From positions 55,195,505-55,259,504 of the forward strand of contig CM069436.1 in the NCBI GenBank assembly GCA_035610365.1: a stretch of DNA of 64,000 nucleotides, in the 5' to 3' direction. The position numbers were made by a program, and so were the translations under genes. Below the pieces are notes generated by a model. That model made no database searches. It was given only the letters and a program-made list of their open reading frames with translations, and was not told the DNA's origin. Positions 34,673-45,852 of this stretch are shown piece after piece (positions within the stretch are counted from its first letter, which is position 1; each line of letters begins with the position of its first letter). The DNA is from Aquatica leii (lineage: Eukaryota > Arthropoda > Insecta > Coleoptera > Lampyridae).

Positions 34673-37636
34673 GAGGAAAGTAGTACAAGTTGATCCCATG
34701 AGGTAAGATGATCTTATCTAATTGCAGCGTTGGTATTAATGCCATCTAGTTGTATTCTTTGGTAAAACGTAGCCTTGTACACCCACGTGCGTCAGTCGAT
34801 GCGTGATAGCGGCGTGGGTGACGTAGTAATGGTTTTTACGACAAAAATAAAAATAGTAAGCTGTTGATATAAGGTAAGGTTGACTTTAAGGTTAAATAAC
34901 TTTTAAGTTAGGGTGGTGATTGTATGGCTGTCATTTTTGTGGCTTTCTCATATGTTCAATGTTGACTTTGCGCAGCGAAATAATTGTGTAGTGCTTATAG
35001 GTTACGTTATCAAACAATGAATAACAAAAATTAAATTCGGAGTAAGATGATTCCCTTTTTAGTGTACAAGATGATCCCAGGGATTATCTTGTACTATGAC
35101 CTTTTACATGAATCATTAAAACTTACAAATTTCTTATTTCAAAGTCATAAATAGCTTGCAAAACGGACATAATGTTTACTTTATGTAGTTAAATAAGTAT
35201 GCTAATACTGTTTGATCTTGTTTTTAGAGATATTTCTGTAGATTAAAAATATAAAATGCTAAATAAACATTTTCTTTTTGTTAAAGGTGATGCCGCGTAA
35301 TTATAAAAGAAAAACCACTCGAGGGGGGTGGTCGAAGGCATCAATGGCAGCAGCCTAGATGCTCTTAAAAATGGCATGGCATATAAACGAACGAGCAAAG
35401 AATTTTCAGTGCGCGTTATGTCATTACAACGACGAGCTAAAGGAAAAAATAAAATTGCTCTTGGCGCAGTAAAATATTTAGGTGGAAGAAAAACAGTTTT
35501 TACATTCAAGCAAGAAATCGAACTTGTGAACCACATCAAAGACATGGAGACAAGAATGTATGGGTTAACAAAAAAAGATGTGTTATCATTGGCATATCAA
35601 CTTGCAGTCAAAAACAATATTTCGAACCCATTCAAGAGAGAAAAAGCAGGAAACGACTGGATAAAAAGATTTAGGCAAAGACATCCGGATATCACCCTTC
35701 GTGCTCCAGAGTCCACTTCAACTGCTCGAGCGCGAGCCTTTAACAAACCCGTAGTAGAAAAGTGTTATTCTACATTGAAAAACATCTAAGAAAGGAAAAA
35801 CTTTCCTTCCCATCGAATTTATAACGTAGATGAGACGAGCACTTGTACGGTACCAATTAAAAACACAAAAGTATTTGCAAAAACTGGACGTAAACAAGTA
35901 GCACGAGTTCAGCTGAAAGAGGGCTGACTATAACCGGTGTAATTTGCATGTCTGCTTCTGGAACTTTTGTTCCACCGATGTTTATTTTTCGAAGAATCCG
36001 TATGAAGATTGAGTTGATGGATGGTGCATCACCAGGGTCCGTATGGGCATGTAATTCAACGACTGGCTAAAACTGGATGTTTTTATACATTGGTTTGACC
36101 ATTTTTTACGCTACACGAAGCCTTCCAAAAATGATCCAGCGTTGTTGATTTTAGACGGTCACCTATCTCATACAAAAAATTTACAAGTAATTTTAAAAGC
36201 ACGGGAAAACCACGTTACCATTGTTTGCTTGCCACTGCACACATAAACTCCAACCTTTAGATGTCAGTGTTATGTATCCCTTGAGCGTTTTTCACAACCA
36301 ATCACTAGAAAAATGGATGAACAACAATCCTGGTTGGCCAGTGACCGTTTTTCAGATAGCAAAGATTTTTGGTGAAGCGTACTTAAAAGTTGCAGTTCCA
36401 ACAAATGCTATCAATGGATTTGCTAAAACCGGAATATGTCCTTTTGACCCCGATGTGTTTACCGAAGCCGATTTCATTGTTGCTGCATCAACAGAAAATG
36501 AATTGCATGAAGAAGGTCCGGGTTCACCACAATTGCCAGATGTGGAAAGTGAACGACATAGAACACCATTGCCTATTGTAGAAGAACAACTTTCAGTTCG
36601 TAATCCTTTATCACCGTTGCCATGCACGAGCAACGCAATCAACCGCAGTGAGGCACCATCACACCTAAATGATAGCGTCCTGGATATTTTGTCATTTTAC
36701 CTGCTCAATTAAAACCTTTGCCAAAAATAGTTGGTGAAAGAAGTCATGTGAAAAGGAAGACCGCGCATATGGCAATTTTAACCAGCACACCATATAAAAC
36801 TTACTTAGAAAAAAAAACTATCAAGAAAACCGGAAAAGAAAATAAAAATCCACAAAAAGAGCAAGCTAACAAAAAAGCTGTACGAAAAAAGAAACAGAAA
36901 GGAAAGGGAGTAGGTAAAGAAAACTTCAAATGCCTCCGAATCTGAATCATCTGGAGAAAAAAACGTAGAATGTTTGTTTTGCACGGACACGTTTTCCAAA
37001 AATAATCAGGGTGAAGGATGGATAAAATGTTGTGTTTGTAAAAAATTGGGTCATGAAGCTTGTGCCGAGATAGATAGCGATGATCCATATAACATTATTT
37101 GTGATTTATATACCTAACACAACACCAAGCAAAACGCGTTAGAACTTTTAAGAGAAGTGCATTTAATTTTTTGATGACATCTTGTTGAAGATTCTTTAAT
37201 GTTGACTTTCAAAATGATTGTTATCTCAAGTAATTTTATTTTTTTTTATTTTTGTTTTATTATGAATTATTGTTTGTTTAAAGCATATACTATGTTATTT
37301 TTTTGCCGTTCAGTTTATAAAACCTTAGTTAAAATAAAAACATTGTAAGCTCAAGCCGATTTTTGTTTTTATTTACCTTATTATTCTAAAATCCAAAACA
37401 AGGGTAAGATAATTCCGGAGATCATCTTGTCCATACCATACCGATGATCCCTTGGCAAACTTTTTAAAAAAGCAAAATATTATAATGATGCCCTAATGAA
37501 AACATTTTTTTGAGCATGGCAATAGTAATATAAATAATGAAGGCAATAAGAAACTTCTTCATATCTGAATTGTATTGAATATTGTTAAAATTACGTCTAT
37601 TTTACCTTAAGGGGATTATCTCGTACACCTTTCCTC
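34673..37636 (+). mobile_element. pogo-like DNA transposon with TA duplication
   Basis: Terminal inverted repeats of about 35 bp: GAGGAAAGTAGTACAAGTTG on the left, GAGGAAAGGTGTACGAGATA read from the right, each followed by ATCCC/ATCCCC and AGGTAA. A TA dinucleotide flanks each end (34671-34672, 37637-37638). Further copies of GTACAAGATGATCCCAGGG-like motifs lie inside both ends (35064-35095, about 37400-37450), as subterminal binding sites would. One transposase gene is inside (35291-37117). Confidence 0.88.
35291..37117 (+). pseudogene. pogo-like transposase with C-terminal PHD-type finger
   Basis: It starts MPRNYKRKTTRGGWSK at 35291, typical of the family, then shifts frame. The block 35328-35789 has the psq-type helix-turn-helix (KNGMAYKRTSKEFSVRVMSL), the second DNA-binding half (FKREKAGNDWIKRFRQRHPD) and ARARAFNKPVVEK. 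The DDE core is seen in pieces: YNVDETSTCTVP (35820-35850), ERGLTITGVICMSASGTFVP (35920-35980), IRMKIELMDGASPGSVWACN, and THKLQPLDVSVMYPL (36239-36285). The frame 36221-36712 runs to AINGFAKTGICPFDPDVFTE. A basic tail and a final C4HC-type finger follow (CLFCTDTFSKNNQGEGWIKC, CCVCKKLGHEACA, 36975-37075). The D of the middle motif is obscured by a frameshift. Inactive. Confidence 0.86.
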
Positions 37637-37638
37637 TA

Positions 37639-37977
37639 GTTAACTGACAAGTAAAAGCACAGATAAAAATACTTATAATGTACAAAAAATAAACTTAACA
37701 CTTAAACACATATTCCACTTATAAAATAATACAAAATAGATTAGTCAGGTATAGATATGACTTATTGTTAGAAGTACTTATCTTCCAGCCCATTATGGCG
37801 GAATATGGCCATTAAACACTTTTCCAGAGCTGTTAGTAAAGGTAATATCAAACGATTCATGTGGATGAGTCGGGTAATTTTTTTTTCGCAGACAAAATGA
37901 CATACAAATGAACGTTATCTGCTCTTTTCCTCAAATATGCCGTCGAACGAAGTTGTGCGCTTTGGAATTCGTTTAAT
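37639..37977. other. No gene seen
   Basis: Probably holds the left end of the second Harbinger element, which I could not place. Confidence 0.4.
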
Positions 37978-38412
37978 TTGCAATCATTTGATCAAAGAAT
38001 TGAAAAAAAAATGTTAAAAAAATTAGCGGATAAAGATTCTGATTTATATTGCAACCATCTTCGAATAGATAAAAGAAAATTTGAACAACATCTACAACTT
38101 TTTACTCACTTAATAACAAAAGAAGATGCTTTAATGAGAAAGATTGTACCTGCACAAATAAAACTTTAAATAATACTGAGATACCTTGCCACTGGCGATT
38201 ATTTTGGAACTTTGGAATATTTATATAGAGTTTCTCGAAACACGATATCTTATTTTGGAAAAATTGTGAAGCTATTTGCACGGTGCTTGGGAGATTTATT
38301 AAGGTTAGTTGCATACTTTACTAATTATCTATAACTTTCAAAATTATTTTTACTTATTTTAAATCCTAATACAATATTATTTAAATACAAATCTCTTCAG
38401 TATCACTTTACT

Positions 38413-38678
38413 CTGAATCACGCTTCCAGCCTCCAAAATATGTCAGTCAGTCACCTCAATATGGAAATACATTATCATATCAATATCACTACAACAAAAC
38501 CCAACAGCCAATGGTATTTAAAGTCATGCTCTCTCCACAAGACACTGAATCACGCTCTCAGTCTCCAAAATTTGTCAGTCAGTCACCACAATATGAAAAT
38601 ACATTATATCAATATCATTTCTACAGGGCCCAGCAGCCATTAGTATCTGAACTCATGATCTCTCTACAAGAGACAAAC
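38413..38678 (+). repeat. Two tandem 132-bp units with coding-like bias
   Basis: The block starting CTGAATCACGC at 38413 recurs at 38545 with about 80% or more identity. On the plus strand both copies encode a Q/Y/S-rich peptide (PPKYVSQSPQYGNTLSYQYH and SPKFVSQSPQYENTLYQYHF). Together they run open to 38780 (EGQEEDILTKALNSSDSRFL). It looks like the tail of a MADF-type protein, but is on the opposite strand to the MADF exon next to it (38800-39110), so part of the intron may have been inverted. Function not known. Confidence 0.5.
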
Positions 38679-38799
38679 AATATCAAACTGGCAACATCAT
38701 GTCAAGAAGGACAAGAAGAAGACATACTCACAAAAGCTCTTAACAGCAGTGATAGTCGTTTCTTGACCATGACAGATTGAAGTTTTTCTTGGCAAATTA

Positions 38800-39110
38800 A
38801 TGCCCCGTCCAAAAGTATATTTTTAAAAACCAATCAAATTCGTGCTCTGGTTCAATTTTGGTTTGCTCAATCAATGTTTTTAATTCTTTGATAGCCTTGT
38901 CAATCGGCATATTATTTTTCTTTTACGGTTGATTGGCTTTACAAACACATTTGAAGTTTTCTGTACATTAGTGGTTACATTCTCTCTCTATTCAACAGTA
39001 TCAGTTTTAGAATTGTTTTGCTCACTTGCTTTTGTACTCTCTTCTGAAGTAAGCTCTATATTTTCCGGGCTTATTGGAATACAAATAAATATAAAATATT
39101 TAAGAATATT
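38800..39110 (-). pseudogene. Harbinger MADF-partner exon, antisense in transposase intron
   Basis: On the minus strand the frame reads PENIELTSEESTKASEQNNS, KTDTVE, a stop, then VKPINRKRKII and MPIDKAIKELKTLIEQTKIE with EPEHEFDWFLK. The order of acidic spacer, basic patch and helical BESS-like end matches exon 3 of the MADF gene at 22570-22965. No first MADF exon was found to the right (39900-40250). Confidence 0.5.
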
Positions 39111-39890
39111 TATTGTTACAGGTTCCTGAAACTCAAAGTGAATTGAATGGAATAGCTACTATAGACTATGGAACTTTCCAAACTGTACCGCTGCGATGGA
39201 TGGAAAATTGGTGAATATAAGATGCCCGGGGAATTCTAGATCTGACTATTTCGATTAGAAAAAGAATTTTAACATTCATCTATTTGCGGTTGTTGATGCG
39301 ACATATAATTTTATTTAGATAAATTTAAGAACAAATGGAACGATGCATCTGTTTTGTCTTTAATAAACCAACCTTAAATGAAGCGTTATTCTCGGATATA
39401 CTTAATTTTCCAGAGAAAGTTATATTCTTAGCTGATGACGCCTTTCCTTTGTGAAGCGATATTTTAAAACCATACAGTACTGGAAGAAGATTTCAAGATT
39501 AAAAAAAAATATTTAACTATCACCTGTCTAGGACTCCACGCGTGATCAAAAATAGTTTTGGAATACTAGTATCAAAATTCCCTAATGTTTCAAAAGCTTA
39601 TTCTGTTGTTAGTGCTTACAGTTGTAAAAACAACGTGTGCCTTCCACTATTGGCTTAGAAAAACAATAACAGATTACGTAACCCAACGGTTACTAGAAAC
39701 TTAGAATTGGTATAAAGGATGTATTATTCTAGAAGAATGGCAAGAAGTATTATCTTCAGCATTAAGCACTATAATTCCAACCAATGCAAGAAATTATAGT
39801 GAAAATGCTCGGCGCGTGCAAGATGCCTACGTAGACAAGTTTATTGCTACATGCCATGACAATGGAACATGATAAAAAGAGTACGTTAAC

Positions 39891-40820
39891 CTTTTGAATA
39901 CATTTTGTAAGTAAACAAATATATACTTCAGTATTATTCTATTTTTTATTATATGGGGTAAGTAAATGAGCCTTATATAACCCTCTTAAACGTTTTACTT
40001 ACTATACCGTAATTAAATGTATTGTACTTAGGCCGATAGTAGGCGAGAGGCGATATAAAATGCAAATTTAAATTTAAATACAAATATCTTTTTGTGCTTC
40101 CGTGCGTTTTGCTGTATTTTGCAGGCAGCATAATTGTCAGAAATTTTCAAGTGTAGTAGAATTTTATAATTAGAAGTTGGCACTAATATTAAATAATTTT
40201 TTACGTAATCTGTCATTTTGCCAAATTTATTAACGTATACCTTTGTATGTGTTATTGTTTAGAATAACCTTAAAAAATTTTTTTTTAAGCAAATATAATA
40301 AATTTGTTTATATTTTGTAATTGCTAAAAACAATAATAGTTTTATTTTCAGATAAGTTAAATTGTAATGAACTTATGTAATTGTCAAATCAAATTAATTT
40401 CAAAACAATTGAAATTGAAAAATTTTAAATAAAACAAATACTTAAATAACTGTTTTACTACCACAAAGATTAGCACAAAAATGTTTGTGTATCACACGTC
40501 CTGAAAGTATTTTGCGAATATTCTTACTTTGTAGGTCTTGGCTTCATTTCGGACTACAAATATGTTTAGCACTTCCAAAACTAGTCGTACAAATAACTAT
40601 TATCATCTACATCGAAACAACACATAGTCAAATAACCTAAATAAGTAGATTTAAAAGTAAATGAAATGTAATCGTTAATTTATAGAAAGTTTTGTCAGAC
40701 TTAGATCTAAGTTAAACTCATAACACAATTACTCGGTATTGGTAGGTGCAATGTAAAAAAGTAACAAAATCTTCTACTATTATTTTGGTTGTACTAAAGA
40801 AGAAAAATTAATATAGTATA
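39891..40820. other. No gene seen
   Basis: AT-rich; it may include the right end of Harbinger 2. Nothing supported. Confidence 0.45.
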
Positions 40821-43800
40821 TACAGGGTGGGTGTTTACTGTGTAATCGGAAGATTGCTCTTTAATTATTAGATACATCGCGACGAACTTTGGTACGGTAA
40901 TACATAAATATTGAAATACATACGGGAGTTTCACAAAAATATAACAACCCAAACTTGTTTATTTAAACAGAACACCTTGCATATTTTCAGTTTTAGATTC
41001 TCTATTCTCATTTAAAATGAAAAATGTATAACATTGTATTGCTTTATAATTAGCCATTCTAAAGATATTATCACTTTAATGCTTAAATAAAGTCAACTTT
41101 GGAGCCACGGCGCCAGACCTCTCATGAAAATTTTTAAATCTGTTTGTACCATCGATTATCGATAATAGCCAAGTTTTAAAATAACTATTATTTTTTTAAA
41201 AAAACGAGAACTACGTAGAATCATTAATCTACGCAAAATGTAACTGTTCTCATTTTTTTCAATGGTAACACGCTGTATATATTTTTATATTTGGATATGT
41301 GTAATAAGATTAGATGTAATAGGTTCAAGAAAAGGGGAACATTCTTCAAGTGTTATTTCAGGTTGTGATGTAGTTGTTAATTGGTGTACGAGATGTTTAA
41401 TTCTAGTTGTAAACATGTCGAAGTTTTGTGTGTTGGAGTTTGAAAGACGGATTGCAGATATCGCCAGAATAAAATAGCTTTGTGCAATGGAGAGGACGAA
41501 ATAGGGCCTTGAGGCTCTTTTAAATAGGATAAGAGTGATGTTTTAAGTTTAGTTAGACAGATGAGTTTGTCTTTAAAACGCTTACCGTAATCAAAATTAG
41601 ACATGGTTTTGGTCCAGTTTTGTATGGTGGTTACTTCGCGTCAGATTTGAGCATTTAGTCGGTTAAATTCTATTTTTAATGCGGGATCTCTAATTTTAAG
41701 ATAACGGCGAAATATTTGTTTTTTTTCTTTGATGAGTGAAGATAAGTGAAGTTTTAAGAAGAATATGATGTAAACGACAATAGACCTCCTTTGATGTCCA
41801 AAAAACGTAGGATTAATGTTTTTTGCTTGCCAGAGAAACCATCTAAGTAACGCATTTGAAAGAATTATTCTATTTGGGTTTGTTCAAGAATCACCAAATT
41901 GAGTGTGTCGTGAGTTTAGGTAAGACGCTATTAAGATAAAAAGATACAAAATTTAGAAAATCCTTTGATAACTTGTTTTCCGGTGGATTATACTAACTGA
42001 AAAAAATTACAGGATTATTTGAAAAAATGTACGGTAACTGCAATGCATTCTAGATCCTGAAGATGAAGCGGTAATAGAAATTGACTGGTTGGAAAGGATT
42101 TATGAATAAGTAGCGCGACACCACGAGAACCGAGAATTTAGTGTTGTTATTTTTACAAAAGGTGTAATTAGTTATAAAAATCGTTTCCCAACAACCAGTT
42201 TCATCAGTGCTAGCGAGTTGGTGAAATGATGCGTTTGTTGAGTTTTTTTTAAAGTGAAGGCAACAACGGATTTAGAAAAGGACATGTATACGTTGCAGTT
42301 TATAATGGAACCGATAGTTCTGTTAATGGTTTTGATGATTTCATTGCGGCGATCGGGAAACGTGTACATAAGGGATAGAGTGAGGGTTTTAATAAAAGGT
42401 TTTAGTCTGAGAACTTGGTTATCTTCAAAGAAGAAAGTGGTTTAAAATTTGCTATCGATGTCGATGTCTGTTGGATGAGCGGTAGCTTCGGTGGTTTCAG
42501 GAAAGGCGTTGCGGGCAGCGCATGCAAAACAATAGGTTAGGTGTGGGCCAGAGCAGTTGCTGCATTTAGAACCAGTGGAGGGATATGTGAATGAATTGTG
42601 TTTTCTCCCACACTTTGGACAGATCAAGACTCTAGTCGGACATTCGTCCAAAAGGTTACCTACTTTAGTGCAAGTTGAACAGTATTTAGAGACGGGTTCA
42701 GAAATATTAAACGACTCGCACGGATAGTGTCTGCCGTACATGGAAACGTCTCTGATCAGGAGGTAATCAAGAGTTCTTTTGCTAGAAGTGATCAGACGGG
42801 TTAGTGAAGTCGGTTGTTAGATTAGCCGAGAAAGAATTTGGATAGATTTTGTGACGTTAGAGAGGTTTATGGCAGTGAGAATTTTCGGTTCGGTGATATC
42901 TTTGTCGACGTTGCGTAAAACACCAAAGTGCAAGAACGAGTGTTGGTATTAAGCTTAAGCGGTCTAGGTCCTGTTAATTTTTAAAAGAGCGGTTTGATTA
43001 TAGTTGAGTTTAAGGTTCAGAGACAAATTACGAAGACAATAACTGGAGTTGACAGGACGAGAAGAATCATTAAACGAGACGGAACGATTTGATGAGTCAG
43101 ACAAGGTACGAGTTCGAGTAGAAGTGGCTAGGCTAGAAAACTTAGACGGCAATGGCGACACCATGGTAGTTAGTAACAAAAGTTAGTAAAAGTATGTGAA
43201 ACAATTTATTTCACTTAACTGTTGTTCTTCCAACGATGAAAGATCCGCAGAGACGGTATACGCTATTGTTTCTCTTTGTTATGACCGACTAGCTTACCTG
43301 TTTACTTGATTTTAGATTTTGTTATATCTTAAGTTTCTTATATTAGAGTATTTTCACATAAAAGTGTCAATCTTACAAGAGGATTTTGTTTGACGACTAT
43401 AAAACCTATTTTGTATTTACATTTTACGTGAAACCCAAATATAACAAAATATACAAGGTGTTATATTTGAAAAAGTTGGAAAAAAATAAATTAATGATTC
43501 TATGTAGTTTTACGTTTTTTTTTTTTGAAAAAAGTAATATTTATTTTAAAACTCGGCTATTATCAATAATCGATGGTACAGAACAGATTTGAAGCGTTGG
43601 CACTGTGACTTCAAAGTTGATTTTATTTCAGCATTAAAGTGATAATATCTTTAGAACGGTTAATGATAGAGCAATACAATCTTGTAAATTTTTGATTCTA
43701 AATGGAGCAGAGAATTAAAAACTTCAAAAATATACAAGGTGTTCTATTCAAAAAAACATAAGATTGGGTTGTCATATTTTTGAAAAACACTCTGTACGTA

Positions 43801-43921
43801 CTTAAATATTTTTAAAATGTAGATTAATTGATTATGTATTATTACCGTACCAAAGTTCGTCGTGATGTGTCTAATAGTTAAAGGCCAATCCTCCGATTTC
43901 ACATAAAACACCCTCCTTGTA
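40821..43921. mobile_element. Long-TIR element enclosing a LINE fragment
   Basis: Arms of about 450 bp (40821-41275 and 43455-43921) are inverted copies. The ends are TACAGGGTGGGTGTTTACTG and, from the right, TACAAGGAGGGTGTTTTATG, with TA on both outer sides. Each arm pairs through CGACGAACTTTGGTACGGTA, AAAGATATTATCACTTTAAT and a block with GATTATCGATAATAG. Motifs of the type TACAAGGTGTTCTATT recur inside the arms (around 40970, 41270, 43455, 43730), as if smaller elements had nested in one another. The core is part of a LINE (minus strand). No transposase is coded. Confidence 0.72.
41290..43180 (-). pseudogene. Jockey/I-type LINE: ORF1 and endonuclease, no RT
   Basis: ORF1 starts at 43179 (MLLTTMVSPLPSKFSSLATS). 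After a frameshift it shows GVLRNVDKDITEPKILTAIN (about 42870-42930), and ends in CCHC-like knuckles: CSTCTKVGNLLDECP, then CPKCGRKHNSF and CSNCSGPHLTYC (42530-42680). ORF2 follows with traces of an apurinic-type endonuclease: RGVALLIHKSFPTSQ-like (about 42080-42130), LECIAVTVHF and VSLYNPPENKLSKDF (about 41930-42000). A linker follows (YLKIRDPALKIEFNRLNAQI, about 41640-41700; YGKRFKDKLICLTKLKTSLL). The sequence stops before the reverse transcriptase, where the TIR arm begins. ORF1 would bind RNA and the nuclease would nick target DNA in a whole element. Confidence 0.78.
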
Positions 43922-43929
43922 TATACCAT

Positions 43930-44420
43930 ACCTATTCTTCATCTGTAGTTTTCTTAATTTATCACGGCTTAGAAACCTCACCCACGCCTAAAATAGCAGC
44001 AGAAGATTGCACCTACCAATACAGAGTAATCGCGTATGAAATATATGTATATGCTGTATACAAAAAGACCAACTTTCTGCTTGTAATTCGTGTAGTAATT
44101 TCGATATATGTACTAAAAGTTTCACCAGTCCCTTGTGTTTTTTAGTTAAGTTCATTGTTACCTTTATTTGTGCAAACGCGGTACTTTTAATAATTTTTTA
44201 GATCAATTTAAATAGTTTTTAATAATTGTGACAAGTATACAAAAACAACTTATAATCACAGATGTACATTCTTATTAACTAAAACATAATCAAGGGAGCC
44301 AAAATAAATAAAACTGGAAATGCTATTTTAACATTTAAACATCTATAGCTGAAAATAAATGATTTCAAATACAAAGCTTTTGCAAAATACCGTTGAAGTA
44401 ATAATGTTTTATTTTGTCTT
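43930..44420. other. 3' flank of transporter C, no gene
   Basis: Nothing supported. Being on the 3' side of a minus-strand gene it may hold its 3' UTR. Confidence 0.4.
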
Positions 44421-45852
44421 CTACTGTGGAAGAGACTGAAGTAATGGAACAGTTTCGTTGTTCGTGCCGGTAATTATTTGTTGAATTTCTGGCAAACTTT
44501 TGCCTTTTGTCTCTGGCACAGCAAAAACAATAAACGTGCTAGTTAGAAAGCAACTTATCCCAAAAATGTAAAACGGTCCTTTCATATCTAGCGCTTTTAC
44601 CAGATAAGGAAATAGCAAAACTGCTACATACGAAACTATTGTAAATGAGGCCTCCGACAAAGATACTCCAATAGATTTTACGCTAGTTGGAAATATTTCA
44701 GCCGTGAGAATAATGGGTATTAAACCCATTCCAAATCTAAAAACGCCGGCGTACATTAGAACTAAAACAACGGGTATCCAACCAGAAGCATCAATGTTAG
44801 TTATATTACTACAAACTGTCAGGTACGTTGCTAATAAAAGTAATACTATTCCTGTTGCAACGCACGAAAACAACATCATCGGTTTTCTTCCTAATCTATC
44901 AATACACTGAGAACCGATTAAAGCCGAACACCACATGACTACAGCGAATAAAATCGCAACTATACTTGGTGACAACGACGTCGAAGCGTTGCTAAGAATT
45001 GAGTGTAGATTCATAAGTATTACACTAATACCAGCAAAATGTTGTCCAGCGTTTAGCACAACTATTATTAGCAGAGCTTTACGATTACCTCTCACTGTAA
45101 ATAAATCCATAAATCGCCCTTTCTGTGATTTTTCTTTGGCGATTGCATCGGCAATTTCTTTCAGTTCGAATTCTACGTCTTCTGCTCCTCGTAACGTTTG
45201 CAAAGCTTTTTTTGCTTTATCGAAGCGACCTCTAATGATATGATAATATGGACTTTCTGGTAAAAATGGAAATGTAAGTAACTGTATAATTAAAAACGTA
45301 GCACCAACAGCAGACGATACTGGTACTGAAACAAATGGCGCCACACAGTAAACTATTAAAACACCTCCGAGCATCATTAAAGAAAAAAACGAACTTAAAA
45401 ATCCTCGTATTTCTTTATCGGCTATTTCAGCAACGTAAACGGGCGCCGATGCAAATGCAACACTAGCTGCAATTCCACTCAAGAAACGGGCTAGGTATAT
45501 TACGTAAATAGTATTTGTGCAACTAATGAGTATCCACGCAATTATGTTTTGTACCGTTGCCATCAGTATAGCTTGCTTTCTTCCAAATTTTTCGAGTAGA
45601 AAAATAGTCACAGGTATTCCAACTATTGTTCCTATCAGTAACGTGGTTTCAATCAAGACAATTTGCGATTCTTTTACCGCTACAGGACTATTTGGTGATA
45701 AAAGTATCGGTGTGATTGGAGCCGACCAACCATACTGCATTCCATCCGATATCTCGCTTATTGTTGCTGTGAAATTAAAACTAGCACATTAATTAACACG
45801 TTAGAAACTTACCAGATAGTGTTGCCAAAACTTGATACCTTTTTTTCCACAT
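44421..45852 (-). CDS. Facilitated trehalose transporter Tret1-like, paralog C
   Basis: MFS sugar porter on the minus strand, more distant from A and B. I place exon 1 at 45852-45813 (MWKKRYQVLATLS plus one base), a 46-nt intron at 45812-45767 (GTAAGT...TTTCACAG, phase 1) and exon 2 at 45766-44421, giving 461 residues. The short first exon and the junction just before (T)ISEISDGMQYGW match the structure of A and B. Motifs: EKFGRK (72-77), PVYVAEIAD (from 122), PESPYYH (183-189), QHFAGIS (from 255), DRLGRK after TM8 and PETKGKS (from 431). About twelve membrane segments. It ends NNETVPLLQSLPQ, without the long tail of A. The substrate, trehalose or glucose, is inferred from the family. Confidence 0.93.

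Larger units (their letters stand above)
37978..39890 (+). pseudogene. Second Harbinger transposase (HARBI1-like)
   Basis: Exon 1 (37978-38303) reads DSDLYCNHLRIDKRKFEQHL, a stop, then LRYLATGDYFGTLEYLYRVS and IVKLFARCLGDLLR, with donor AAG/GTTAGT. Exon 2 starts at 39122 (acceptor TTACAG; VPETQSE). It continues with DGKLVNIRCPGNSRSDYFD and FAVVDATYNFI. Later come EALFSDILNFPEKVIFLADD (third-motif region) and IFNYHLSRTPRVIKNSFGIL. The exon junction is at the same protein position as in the Harbinger at 20380. The 818-nt intron (38304-39121) contains an exon of the partner gene on the opposite strand. Many stops; ends of the element not identified. Confidence 0.8.

Noticed and set aside
36352..36999. 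Minus-strand frames within the pogo-like transposase
   Set aside because: Shadows of the plus-strand coding sequence.
44704..45792. Plus-strand frames opposite transporter C
   Set aside because: Antisense shadows of a clear MFS gene.
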